The translations under genes and the position numbers were made by a program. Source: Pachyseris speciosa (taxonomy: Eukaryota; Cnidaria; Anthozoa; Scleractinia; Pachyseridae). From it: a DNA stretch of 64,000 bases. The notes below the pieces were generated by a model, which was not told the DNA's origin, searched no databases, and saw only the letters and a list, made by a program, of their open reading frames with translations. Of the stretch, positions 43,955 through 56,000 are shown piece after piece; position 1 is the stretch's first letter, and the number at the start of each line of letters is the position of its first letter. The stretch spans positions 887,501-951,500 of the forward strand of contig JAEMWC010000138.1 in the NCBI GenBank assembly GCA_016490735.1, given 5' to 3'.

Positions 43955-44345
43955 TCGTAGCTTACACAAACAGCGGAGATACACATTGTAAATTCAACCA
44001 ACGCATTTTATATAGACTTGACGTTTCGAACGCTACAGGCAAAATACATGCATTTTCAAAAGTTACTGTTCAAGTTTTGAAAACTATTTATATACTTTTA
44101 ATATAGGGGTCTGGAACCAAGAGTAAAAAATCTTTCTTGATATAGTAAATCTACAAGTAAAAGGATACAACTTATTATTATAAAGCAACCGGCAACTTGA
44201 TTCTGACTACTGATGTTTACATTAGAAGCTGACTTAAGTTCTTTAGATAAATCGTAATGTTTCCTTAATTTACAATGAGAATCAGTTTTTTTCCGACGCT
44301 AAAATGTCAAAATGATCCCACTTGATGTTGTGTCCAGTGGTTTCA
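43955..44345 (-). mobile_element. Penelope-like element family 2, 3'-end copy
   Basis: Same non-coding 3' region as at 5533 and 63692 (ACAGCGGAGATA, CAACGCATTTTATATAGACT, TAGGGGTCTGGAACC), about 85 per cent similar by eye, reaching the end of the GIY-YIG coding part (complement of CTTAAGTCAGCTTCTAATG). Confidence 0.75.
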
Positions 44346-44577
44346 GTACCATGGCCAGCAACGCCGGCTGATGTGTGGTCATTTTTAACAAGGGCTTAGC
44401 TTGAAATGTTCAGTTTTTCTGCCGTGAATTCTAGTATTTATCCAAGTCGTTCTATAGTTCGGTCAGGGTTTTCAATTCAATAAATCATTTCTGAGTTGTT
44501 TTCAAACTCGTGGTAGCTTGGAGTCGCTTGCGTTATCCCGGCTTCCAGAATATTAATATTTGCCCTGGCAAGCTAGC

Positions 44578-44747
44578 CTGCGAGCAGGCTCTCTTTTTTT
44601 TGTTGCGGCGCCAGTCAAACTAACGGCGCACCCGAGAGAAGATTGGGGTGCCGAATTTTCGCTTGCGACTAGCGACTTCAACGCTCGCATGACTCGTACC
44701 GCAACAACAACAACAACCGTGACAACAACTAGAGAGCCTGCTCGCAG
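44578..44747. mobile_element. Small MITE with CTGCGAGCAGGCTCTCT ends
   Basis: Perfect 17-bp inverted ends at 44578-44594 and 44731-44747, with an inner partly paired GTTGCGG..CCGCAAC block. Non-coding. Confidence 0.82.
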
Positions 44748-45316
44748 CGATGGCAAGCCAATATCCCCGGCATCTTTGAAACGATGACAAGATCTCCTGG
44801 AAGTGAAAAGGAGTATGTAGAGGGGTTGGGCTTTAAAGTGTTTCCACAGCCAAAACAAGTCATTGTTTGAGCTGGGAAACTTAAACTAGCTAAATGAAAA
44901 TCTGCCCAGTGCGGGTACAAGGGGGACTGGGTCGGCGACGGCAACGGTGACGGCTGGGTGTACAATCCCAAAGGAAGCTATGGAGTAGAGGTAAGTTGAA
45001 ACTTAAGGGGAGCCTGAGTGTTCACTGCATCACTACAGGAAAATGCTCTAAAAGTTGAAATGTTGTTATTCACGAAAACGTTAGGGTCGATGTATCACTT
45101 TAGCAATATTCACACGTTATTTTCATTACTTAATTTTCAAAAATATTTTTAAAATTGTTTTCCCGGCATCCCGCCGTATAGCTACAAGTGTAACGCTTTC
45201 CTCAGCAGGTGCACTGAAAAGAGTTCTGAAAAACACGAAGTCACGAACCAATCAAAAGTGCATTGCCATGACTACAGTGAGCCAATTTTTCAAATTCATG
45301 ATAACAGAATTACTTG

Positions 45317-45495
45317 ATATACTAAAGGAACCATGCAAACACAGTTTGCCACTCAACTTTCGACACACATCTCTGTTGAAAGAAAAACTCTTTGCCCCAA
45401 GTCGGAATCGAACCGACGTTCCCCAGTTACTAGTCGGGCGTGATAACCACTACACTACCGGAGCAACCACGCTGGCAACTTTAGAAAGTGAGTAG
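45317..45495 (-). repeat. tRNA-Thr-like SINE, copy 1
   Basis: The minus-strand tRNA-like head is 45394-45464 (71 nt). The acceptor pairs with wobbles, the T arm is perfect (GTCGG/CCGAC) and the D arm reads TAGTGTAGTGGTTATCACG. Loop CTAGTAA gives an AGT (Thr) position, with the last anticodon-stem pair A-C mismatched. The 3' body is shared with a second copy 293 bp away. More likely SINE than a working tRNA gene. Confidence 0.75.
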
Positions 45496-45609
45496 TATCA
45501 CACGTCGGCCATTCCTCGGAACATTTTTCTTTCGAGACTTTTGTGTGTTTCCTGGCTTCTAAATTCCCTGGACGGGAATTAGAAACATATATATGAAAGC
45601 CGTAGAACA

Positions 45610-45796
45610 ATATACTAAAGGAACCATGCAAACACAGTTTGCCACTCAGCTTTCGACACACATCTCTGTTGAAAGAAAAACTCTTTGCCCCAAGTCGGAA
45701 TCGAACCGACGTTCCCCAGTTACCAGTCGGGCGTGATAACCACTACACTACCGGAGCAACCACGCTGGCAACGCGGCCACTTTAGAAAGTGAGTAG
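45610..45796 (-). repeat. tRNA-Thr-like SINE, copy 2
   Basis: Near-identical to copy 1 apart from one anticodon-loop base (GGT instead of AGT, both Thr) and an 8-nt insertion GCGGCCAC at the head side. The tRNA-like part is 45687-45757. Confidence 0.75.
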
Positions 45797-46119
45797 ATGA
45801 TCTTCAAAGACAAAAAATTGCATTTAACATATGGAAAATTGTAAAAAAAAAAAAAATGAAATGTTTCCCAACAGCGAAAAAATGCTCAAATTCTGCTCAA
45901 AAGTCAATTAAGTGCTCACGAGTGCTGGAAATGTAAAATAGTGCTCCAAATTCGAAAAAGTGCCAAAAAAGTGCCCAATGCAATCTGGACAGGCCTAATA
46001 GCAGCGGCTCAAGGATACCGTGCCGAGTTGTGGTACTCCGACGGTGATTTTAGCTGAGGGGTGGGGAGTGGGGTTGAATCGTTGCAGATCATGAAAAGCC
46101 TTGCGTAAGTCAGAACACT

Positions 46120-46394
46120 GCTTCCGTCATGCACCCTTTGCCCATGTTCTCCAGGATTCGATCTGTGAAGTCCATTAGGGACATTAGGGCCGTGGACGTT
46201 GATCGCGTTTGGCGGAAACCAAGCTGTGATGATTCACTTATGATTGGTAGAAGCACCAAACTGAGTCAATTCGATGATAAAGATCTTGTGGCTAATAATG
46301 TTCGACTGGAGAAAGTAACTGAATTCAAGTACCTCGGAGTGACTATAAATCAGCACTTAAACTGGCATCTTCATACTGATCATAAACAAATTTC
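46120..46394 (+). mobile_element. LINE ORF2 fragment
   Basis: The open frame from 46129 contains STKLSQFDDKDLVANNVRLE and EFKYLGVTINQHLNWHLH, a typical post-reverse-transcriptase segment of non-LTR ORF2. Truncated on both sides; it runs into the SINE at 46395. Confidence 0.7.
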
Positions 46395-46590
46395 TTTCAT
46401 GGGAACATATGAACCCACAATTGACCTGCTCCCAACGTCAGTGGCTTCATAGGTCAGTTGGTTAGAGCATTGCACCGGTAATCGCGAGGTCACGGGTTCA
46501 ATCCCCGTTGAAGTCCTGAATTTTTTTTCTGGCTTCTTTTCGCAATTGCATAAATTGCGTTCACAACAGCTGCGAGGATCATTCTTCATT
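46395..46590 (+). repeat. tRNA-derived coral-type SINE
   Basis: Contains GGCTTCATAGGTCAGTTGG, TTAGAGCATTGCACCGGTAA and GGTCACGGGTTCAATCCCCG, then GAAGTCCTGAATTT, a tail with CGCAATTGCATAAATTGCG and GCGAGGATCAT. I recognise this as a widespread coral SINE. The anticodon-loop position reads GGT (Thr-like). Confidence 0.85.
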
Positions 46591-47097
46591 TGAAACAAAG
46601 TAAAGTTGCAAAAAGGCTGGGGGTCCCGGCGAAGCCGAAAATTAAACATCTGCTCATCTGCTTTTACCAGGAAGCAAGGATTTTTCCAAACGTGTGCACA
46701 ATTTTCCAAATCCCCCTTCCCCTGTTCCAAATCTATTTTCCCGCAGCAATGAGTCACGTCGCCTCTTCGTGGAAAAACACCGGCCTTTGTTTTATAAACA
46801 ACATTTCAGAGAAAAAGGCGGTCTTAAATGATATCGGAAGTTAAAAATAATTGTGCTTTTGAATTATCGTTTATCGAAAGGCTTTTTTATTCATGTTTTG
46901 TTTATAATTTTATTTTTATTTTCGAATTTGTCAGGCTACGTGCGCCGTTCGTAGGCATGCGTACCGGTAGAATGAGCACAGTCTATCTCCACTCCCCCTC
47001 CCACCCACGTAAAAATTCTTCTTTCAATGACGTCATGTAGGTTAGCGAATGTCACATGATTTGCGTAACTGAAGTGACGATCCGAGGAAACACCGAA

Positions 47098-50000
47098 ATG
47101 GCGGACAATGTTGAGAATCGTGCAGTCCAACCATCTGCTCATATAGAGCCGGATTCAAGCGAAAATGCGCCGTTATTACAAGAACAAGAAAACCCGAACG
47201 TAGATCTTGGCCCTCCTCCACCTTTTATCGCAAGTAAGTAAAATGTTTAACCAAGATTCATGAGTTGAATTTCGCTTCCTTGAAGCGAACTGAATAACTT
47301 CCAAATTAAACGCTGTTTACTTTCGAATTGTGTTGAGAAATGTTGGGGGTTTTGGCGCTCTTAACATTGCACTGCTGCCTTCTCCAGTCAGAATGGTTTT
47401 AAAAGGACCAACCAGACATGAGATCAGTTTTTTAAACCACTTTTCCTGCAATTATATTAAGCCTCACTATGGTCGAAGATAAATCATGACCTAGAAGCTT
47501 TATCATTTTCATTGGTTTCTGGCCAAATCGCTTCCTTGTGGCTCATAAATTTACGATATAAAACAAGGAAGTTGATTAACGTGAGCTTACATAATTTTTT
47601 TTCAAGCGATTTCACGATTTTACCTAATAACGATCTTTAAACTTCCCCGCATCGAATGGTGTACGGTTTCTTTTAGCATATCGGTAACTGTTTGGTTTTT
47701 GTTGTCTTGTGGTGATAGAAGAAACTTACCACTGCATTCTTTCCGATGCTGCCAATCGTGTCTAGGTTGATTGCTCCCTAAAAATTGACTGTGGCGTTTA
47801 AGTTGACGTCCGTACAATATGGAGTCCGGTTTACCACCCCAAACAAACCACTGACATCTTTCATTTTGTGAAATTTCTTAATCTGCACCGTGCTTACCTA
47901 GGCTTAAACTGAACTGAGGTTGGCAGCTTCAACCAAACATAAAATTATGCCTGCAGGTATATTGCAAATCTCAGTTGCCTAATGTCTGGTCCAATATATA
48001 TCTGGTCAGCAAACCACTAAAACAATCATAGCACCTGAAAAACAAGCCTTTTTGTCAGACGTCGTCTATGCTCTTTAATTTTTGTTTGCATTTAATTATG
48101 TCATAGAAAATTGTCACTTTCTCATAAAGCAATACTTTGAAAATGGTTCCATTTTCCGCAATCATGACAAGGAATGCATTATCATAATGATTCTCATTTC
48201 TGTAGAACTAATATTAAACAGTTTACAATCCTCCATCTACATACATCCTAAGGTTTGGAATTAATACCGAGTGATTTGACCCTGTCCCCCAGATACAGTC
48301 AACTCTCCGCTAACGGACACTCTCGTAAGCGAACAGCTCTACTTACGGACACTTTTTTCAATTCCCCTTTTTACCTCCCAGTCAAACTCTGTATTTACAC
48401 ATTCCTGTAAGCGGGCACTCTCTCATAAGCGGATGCGGACACTTTTGAAAATGAAAAATTGGATTTTTCTTTTGTTTACACTCTCTCGTAAGCGGACACC
48501 CCATGTACAATAATTGGCTCTCGGCAGTGGAATTTGTTGTGAATTTTCAATTAATCAACAAAAATATGACATTCGACGGAGCAGCAAAACAGTGGGGATC
48601 ACTTTTGTCAAATCTCCATTGGTCCGCGGGAAAGAAAACTGTCAAATGAAAACAAAAAACAGTCCAACGTGAAAACAATGTACAATGTATACTGTATACA
48701 TTTCTTTCTTTCCATTTGACATTAACCCATTGACTACCGGCTGTTTTTACATTTTCGGAGTGATTTTCCACCTATAAATGATGAATAGCAATTTGTGACT
48801 CTTTATTTGAACTACCAGGGAAAAATGGTGCTGTCCTAAGCCACCGGAAGCTCAAGGTTTCTGAAAACGTCATTTTGACGTAGCTATTTTTTATCCGTGA
48901 AGCAACAACAATGGCCCAAGTTCGGTTTGCTTGCGATTTCTGCTAAATTTACAGCCATTTTTCATCTTTAGCGGCTGCCTGATGAGCATCATTAAGTGTG
49001 ACGGTAGCTAAGAGTCCACTCTCTCAAAGAATCGAGCAAGGTGATGTACTTTGTTGTTGAATTTGGCTTGTTACTCGACGAACTGGGAATTTGGCCGGTT
49101 GAACACTTAGTACTTTAAGTTTGGGACTCGACTATTGATGAATTTCTCGACCTACCGCCACATATTTTGGAATTTCTGTGTACTGAAGATGACCACGAGC
49201 AGGAAATTTTGGCGGTAGGTTGGAGTGGCTGTAGACTTTGTTTATATGTGAAAGAATTGGGGAAGGAACGGGCGCTGTCAAAAATTCTCGTTAGTTCCCA
49301 GCATGCAATGCGCTCAAGATGTTAAAAATGTCGGGAAGGCCTGAATGCACTGGAACAAAAGGCTGTATCTATGCTCGGAGAAGAATATGAACAAAAAAAG
49401 TCATTTCTAAGCTAAAAAAAGGACTGAATTTCGTTATGATGGTTGAATTTTGGTTTTTTGACGATGATTTACTTAAAAAAACATGAAGGCAAAAAGGGGC
49501 ATTTTTGTTGTTTCTCTTTGACGTTAAAAAACGGCCAGTTTTGTTCTTGTCCAAACTCAAAAGGCCATATTTGGTAAAAATCGCTACATTTCTTGCATTT
49601 ATTGGATATCCAAATTTAAAGGGCATTTCATTTCGTGCTCACAACTAACAGTTAAGGCAATATTCGTGCGATTGAGAAAGTTGCAATGTTTTGAAGCATG
49701 GGAGTGTTTTACGGCCGGTTTTGGCCGGCACGGGTGCCAATGGGTTAATAAAGAGTTTCTGTTGCTAGTTTTGGCTACCCAATAAAACATGTAATTAACA
49801 CTCGCTAATTAACGATCATGTAAGCGGACATCCACCATATTTTTCATCGGTGCATCAGTTATGGGAATAATTCTCATAAGCGGATAGCTCTACTAACGGA
49901 CACTTTTTCCAAATTCCTGAGGGTGTCCGCTTACGAGAGAGTTGACTGTACTCAAGTTTTAAGACTTCATTAAATGAAACTTGCCCACCTTTATATACTT

Positions 50001-53000
50001 TGTTCTTTACAACTACAGCATGTATTGTCTTGAGGTGCCCAGTGTTAAATAAGCTTTTAGCTTCTACTGGGTTCCCTTGCTACATATCTGTTAGTTTTGT
50101 GACAGCTCTATGTAACTATTGTAGCATATTATTTGTGTAGCCAAATAAATAAATAATTAAAACTAAAAATCAATAAATATATTCCCAAGTATTACAGATA
50201 TTAAAACATCTTCAGTAGAACATTGTAAATCGTCGGTAAGTGCTGTTGTTTGTTTTACTTGTTATTATTGAACCATTCCATTTGATCAAGGCAGTGTGAA
50301 CAGTTATTTCTATTAATGTCACTTTGCAGTTTAGCAAAATTTGTCAAGTATGAAAAAGTCAGAATTTCCTGTTTTTTTTTTGTTAGATGGGCCGATGCCA
50401 GCTGCTGGAACACCCCCACCGGCTTACTCAGAAATGCCTCCACCATATGCACCTCCTTTTTCAATGAGCACTGAACCATCTGTGATCTGTCGAGTGTGTC
50501 AGCAGCTCATCTATATAAGAGGAAGGGAACATCAACGGGTAGTGAAGTGTGCTAACTGCCAAGAAGCAACAGTAAGTATGCTTCAGATTGCTACAGGTAC
50601 CACTCAGCTAGTGATGGCATTGACTCCTGAGGTCAGGAGTTAAATATTGATGTTTTTTAACTGAAACGGAAAAGTTCTTTCTCTGTGCTGTAGAAGTAAT
50701 ATTCAATGCATACATGTGTATATGTAATTGAAAAGGTGACTTGACAAGGCTATGTTGTTGGTCAAAATGAGACTCAGGTCAAAATGATTTCAACCTACAA
50801 AATGACCTACAAAATGAAATAATCTTGAATTATTAAGGTTACATGACAAACAAATTTCATTTTGACCTGAGTTTCAGTTATACCTACATTACTGTCAGCT
50901 ATGTTAACACTATGTAAAACCCCTAAATAGCTTTTTTTTTTTTCATGCACATTGCAATGCAATAGTCTTAAAGACTGTGGATTGCCTAAAGTAAAGGCTT
51001 TGTGAACCTGTTTTTTTTTTTGTTAGATGGGCCGATGCCAGCTGCTGGAACACCCCCACCGGCTTACTCAGAAATGCCTCCACCATATGCACCTCCTTTT
51101 TCAATGAGCACTGAACCATCTGTGATCTGTCGAGTGTGTCAGCAGCTCATCTATATAAGAGGAAGGGAACATCAACGGGTAGTGAAGTGTGCTAACTGCC
51201 AAGAAGCAACAGTAAGTATGCTTCAGATTGCTACAGGTACCACTCAGCTAGTGATGGCATTGACTCCTGAGGTCAGGAGTTAAATATTGATGTTTTTTAA
51301 CTGAAACGGAAAAGTTCTTTCTCTGTGCTGTAGAAGTAATATTCAATGCATACATGTGTATATGTAATTGAAAAGGTGACTTGACAAGGCTATGTTGTTG
51401 GTCAAAATGAGACTCAGGTCAAAATGATTTCAACCTACAAAATGACCTACAAAATGAAATAATCTTGAATTATTAAGGTTACATGACAAACAAATTTCAT
51501 TTTGACCTGAGTTTCAGTTATACCTACATTACTGTCAGCTATGTTAACACTATGTAAAACCCCTAAATAGCTTTTTTTTTTTTCATGCACATTGCAATGC
51601 AATAGTCTTAAAGACTGTGGATTGCCTAAAGTAAAGGCTTTGTGAATAATGTATTGTGGTTTAATTTTATCCTTGGTTTAAATTTTTCTCCTTTTGTTTT
51701 TGGGTAAACTATGGTAATGTAGGGTTACATTTTGTATGATACATGTAGATAGAATGATAGATTTAGATACTTTATTATGCACAGGATTCATAAAGTTGAC
51801 ACTTATTTACAATGAAGCTGTGCTGTAAAGTTAATCTATAGAAATCAGAATAAAATAAAATAAAATAGTAATGCTAATAAAAAGAATTTAAAATTAACCT
51901 ATAAAATAAAATAGTAAACTTAAAAATAGAACAAATACTACTAAATACTATTTACAAATACTAATTTAGAACAATGCAATACAAAAATCTACACATGTTG
52001 GATAATACAGTCTGTACATGTATATATGAGTATATGTTTCCTTTTAAGGCCTCCTCACCATTGTTACCTCTATTCTTTCTATCTTTTTTGCTTTCATTAT
52101 AATGATGTTATTTGAGGTGTGGCAAAATAAAAATAAATAAAAGAAAATAAATAATTAGTTTAAAAGAAAGGGAGAAAAAAATTCAACCAAGGATAAAATT
52201 GAACCACAACAAATACATGTATTATATCACTTGTCACACTGATAATCAGCAATAATTATAATGAAGTAGACCAGTGTTCTCTTTTCACCTTGTTTTAACC
52301 ATTCAGTGTTTTTGGCCAATAAGTAATTTTTCCTCTCATCAACAGCCAATCAAACCCCCTCCAGCAGGCAAGAAGTACATACGGTGTCCATGTAATGCTT
52401 TACTGACATGTAAGGTATCCTCTATCAGAATATCTTGCCCAAGGGCAAACTGGTGAGTTCTGTTTATTTTACTTAACAATTACGGTGTAGATTATGGGCT
52501 CAAGATTTCTCTCACTTGATCAGATATCACACATAGAAATCAAGAGTGAACAATCTAATTATTTTAGTATAAATCCAAGTAAATTACCTAAATCTTCCTC
52601 ACAGACACTTTCGAAAATGCAAAGAAGCAGCCGTTATTTGTTGATAACTGCTACTCACTATCTAACAACAGAATAGATAGTGAGTAGTGTAGCCAATAAG
52701 AGAGTGGCATTCGTGATAGAATGCTTTAATTATTTCTGCTAAATTGGAATAGATCACATGTACATGTAAAATTTTGAAATGAGATGTCATGCTCCTTTTT
52801 GGTGAACAAGATTAAAGAAAAACTGTGCCACTCGCTCGACTATTAACTGATTTACAGAAATGGCAGAGGGTTAGCATCATCAATGTGCAGATACATGTAA
52901 TAATAATGCTTGCAATATGCTCCCTAATTTAATGTGCATATTTAGTGCTTGTAACAAATTATGTAGCCTGCGTGCAGACGTCTCCTATTTCCTTTGCTGC

Positions 53001-56000
53001 ACGCGGAAAAGGGACATCTGTGAAATGGCGTTGCTAATCATGTTCCAGTATCCTGCTGTTTCCCAGGATCTTGGGAAAGAACTGTGATTGGTAGCCAGAT
53101 AGTGGTTTTTGCTCGAGCAAATTCTGATTGGTCTTTATCTACATGTAAAACAGATCTCATAATGTATGCATGCATTATGCCGCCCAAATTTAGTGGGATT
53201 TTCCGTTTAAAATGGATCAAAACACCGGCAATGTTAACTGTGTTTTTAGGCCATCGAAAAGTTGAGCGACAGAAATCCTGTGCAATAAGGCCACAGGCAT
53301 TTAATGTTTACAAAGAAATTCTTTCCCTTCAGTTCACTGTGCATCCAACATAAGCTTATACTTCAGTGTAAACAGAGTCTCACAAAACTACAAAAGTGAC
53401 AGACTTTGCAACAACTTGGGAAAAAATTAATCAACAAGGAGATTTTCAAAGATTACCGTCACAAATCTTTTAAAGCAGGAGCATCGGCTTCTCTGAGAAA
53501 CGAATTCTCTTACAATAGATGAATCTGGTTCCTCTTTGCCGAATGATCATGGCTCCTCGCTAACGCTATCTTCAACACTTGTCAAAGTCCTCCACCACAC
53601 ATTTCTACACTCTTAATTCCCAATTCTCCTGTTAGGCCTGCAATCAATAAGATAGTAGCTGAAGAGTCTGAAAATGAACATAAGACTTGTGCAAGTCAAG
53701 TTCAGTGGCTGAGTAACGGGCGGACTGAATAGCTAGAAAGCTTGGGGGAAAATGTTGTACATATGGGTAGGGTACATATGGCCAGACTTCCACAGCAGTG
53801 GATGTTTCATTATTTATGCAAAATTTACAGTCAAGTCAGGTCAAGCGTACCCCCTAGATTACATTAATGAGTTGATTATTTGAACATTGAACCCATTAGT
53901 CATTTCAAATAATGCAATCAATTTTGAAATATTTGAATCAAACTTCATCAATTGCTGACTGGCTATGTCCGTAGATGTGTTTCAAAAATGTGTTCAACCA
54001 ACCTTTAAAATCCAACAACATTCAGTTCTTTCCGAGGAATCCTGAAATAATAAATTAATTTTGTATCAGGCGAAGTTACATGTATATTTAATAAACACAG
54101 CTGATAGCGTACAGCATTGTAAACAACCAAAAATATTGACGAAAATACTTGCTAAAACTTCGCTTGAAATCCTTTTATCACGAAAATGTCTTCTACAAGT
54201 TCTTTGTGATGTAGAAAGCAAAAAAAGTTCTCAATAAGAACATTTACAATACAGTTTTTCACCTATCACTTACACTCACCGTTGGCACTCAGCCAAGTTG
54301 ACGTAGCTCTCGTGCTTGGATTTCCCATATAAGGAGCATCTTTTGTTCGCATAATCCAATCAGCAATCAAAGTTTGATTCAAATATTTCAAAAATGATTG
54401 CATTATTCGAAACGACTAACGAGCTCAATGTTCAAATAATGAACTCATTAATGTAATCTAGGGGGGTACGCTTGACCTGACTTGACTGTAAAACCAAACA
54501 GCGGCATACTTTTGTTCATACATGCAACTGGCATGTATTTTTTCGTAGATTGTATGTGATTGTGTTATAATCTATATATTGAAATAAATAAAAATAAAGA
54601 TCTATCACAGAATCATGAGCAAAAAACATCCCAGAACTGAGCTTTGCAACTCGTTTATAATTTTTGTAAATAATTGATGTGCTATGAAGAAAATGTAAAC
54701 TTTTCTACATTGTATGCTTACAATAAATTTCATAACTTCAATAATGTGATCATTAGCCATAAGCACTGTTTACAATGAATTGTGGCTTGAGTCTCGGGCT
54801 TTTTTTCTGTTGTGTTGACGTGACCTACTAAATATGTTTGGTGTCTTGAATTGCTGGCAAGCCTTTCATTTGCCAAAAGGGCCAAATAGCTTGTCTGTGC
54901 ATGCTAGTGTTTCTCAGATATGAGAGTCGCAAACTTTCCACACCAACTGTGTAGTAAATAAATTAGTTCTCCTTTAAACGACACGTCCTTGCAAAGATCT
55001 GTTGCTCTCAGATTTTTTTTAATAAGTGATTAAAGTAATGGAATTGCTTTTGCCTTTCAGCAAGAGGATAATTAATCTTGCTCCAACTCCAGTTGTTCCT
55101 CCAACGATGACTATGCCTGCTATACACAGTGCTCAATTCCGGGTAACTTGTGGACACTGCAATGAGATCTTTGTGGTATGTTCAAACTGTTGTTTGTGTG
55201 ACTATAAATAATATGAAATTCATATATTTCAGTGGGTTGTATTAGAAGCTGGGTCCCAGGTACTGGCACCCGTCTACTCTGAAGGGCATACCCAGCTTTT
55301 TAGGTGCAAAATTGAAAGCTCTGCTCATCAAATTCACTCAGGGTACCTGGTTACTTCATGTCAGGTCCCCTTTTACTTGAAAAATTAATGAAAACCCTGA
55401 TATTTGGACTGCAGATTAAAAAATGAATATATGAGTGGTCATTGCAGTTATAAACACTACTTTAATAAGCAGTAGTGAAAATAAAGCCTGACTTGCTGTG
55501 TTGGAAAACTTGCATTTGAGGCTTTATTTTCACCACTGCTTAAGTAGTGTCCATAACTGTGATGATCACTCACATATTCATTGTTGTTTGTGTCAGTTTT
55601 TGTTGGTTAGTTTGTTTGTGTTTGTATCCTGTGTTATTCTGCCATATTCAGTTATTTTTTTTAACCTCAGTTTCACACCACAAGCCACCTGGCAAGATGT
55701 CCCCACTGCAGGAGAATGTGAGTATACATATATATACATAATTTATCATACATATCCATATATCTGCGAGCTGTACTATAGATATGACATCAATTTTATT
55801 CTTCTTTCTGTAAGTTAGTGACTTCTCTGCAACTTCCATGCATTCATTTCAGATCCTCTGTTGGCCCTCATTTTGCAAAAATGCGAGCCATGATATTTGC
55901 CATCATTGGGTTCATTTTCCTGGCAGCAGGTGTTGGGGTGACTGTTGGGACACGGGAGCTTGCCAGAGATAATGGAGGTAAGAGAAATTGTGGTGGTTTA

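Noticed and set aside
44553..44858. 101-codon minus-strand frame rich in Val
   Set aside because: It spans a MITE with CTGCGAGCAGG ends and a GTT-type simple repeat; not a gene.
45394..45757. Two tRNA genes (Thr) on the minus strand
   Set aside because: An anticodon-stem mismatch, a shared non-tRNA body of about 100 nt and local duplication fit a SINE better than working tRNA genes.
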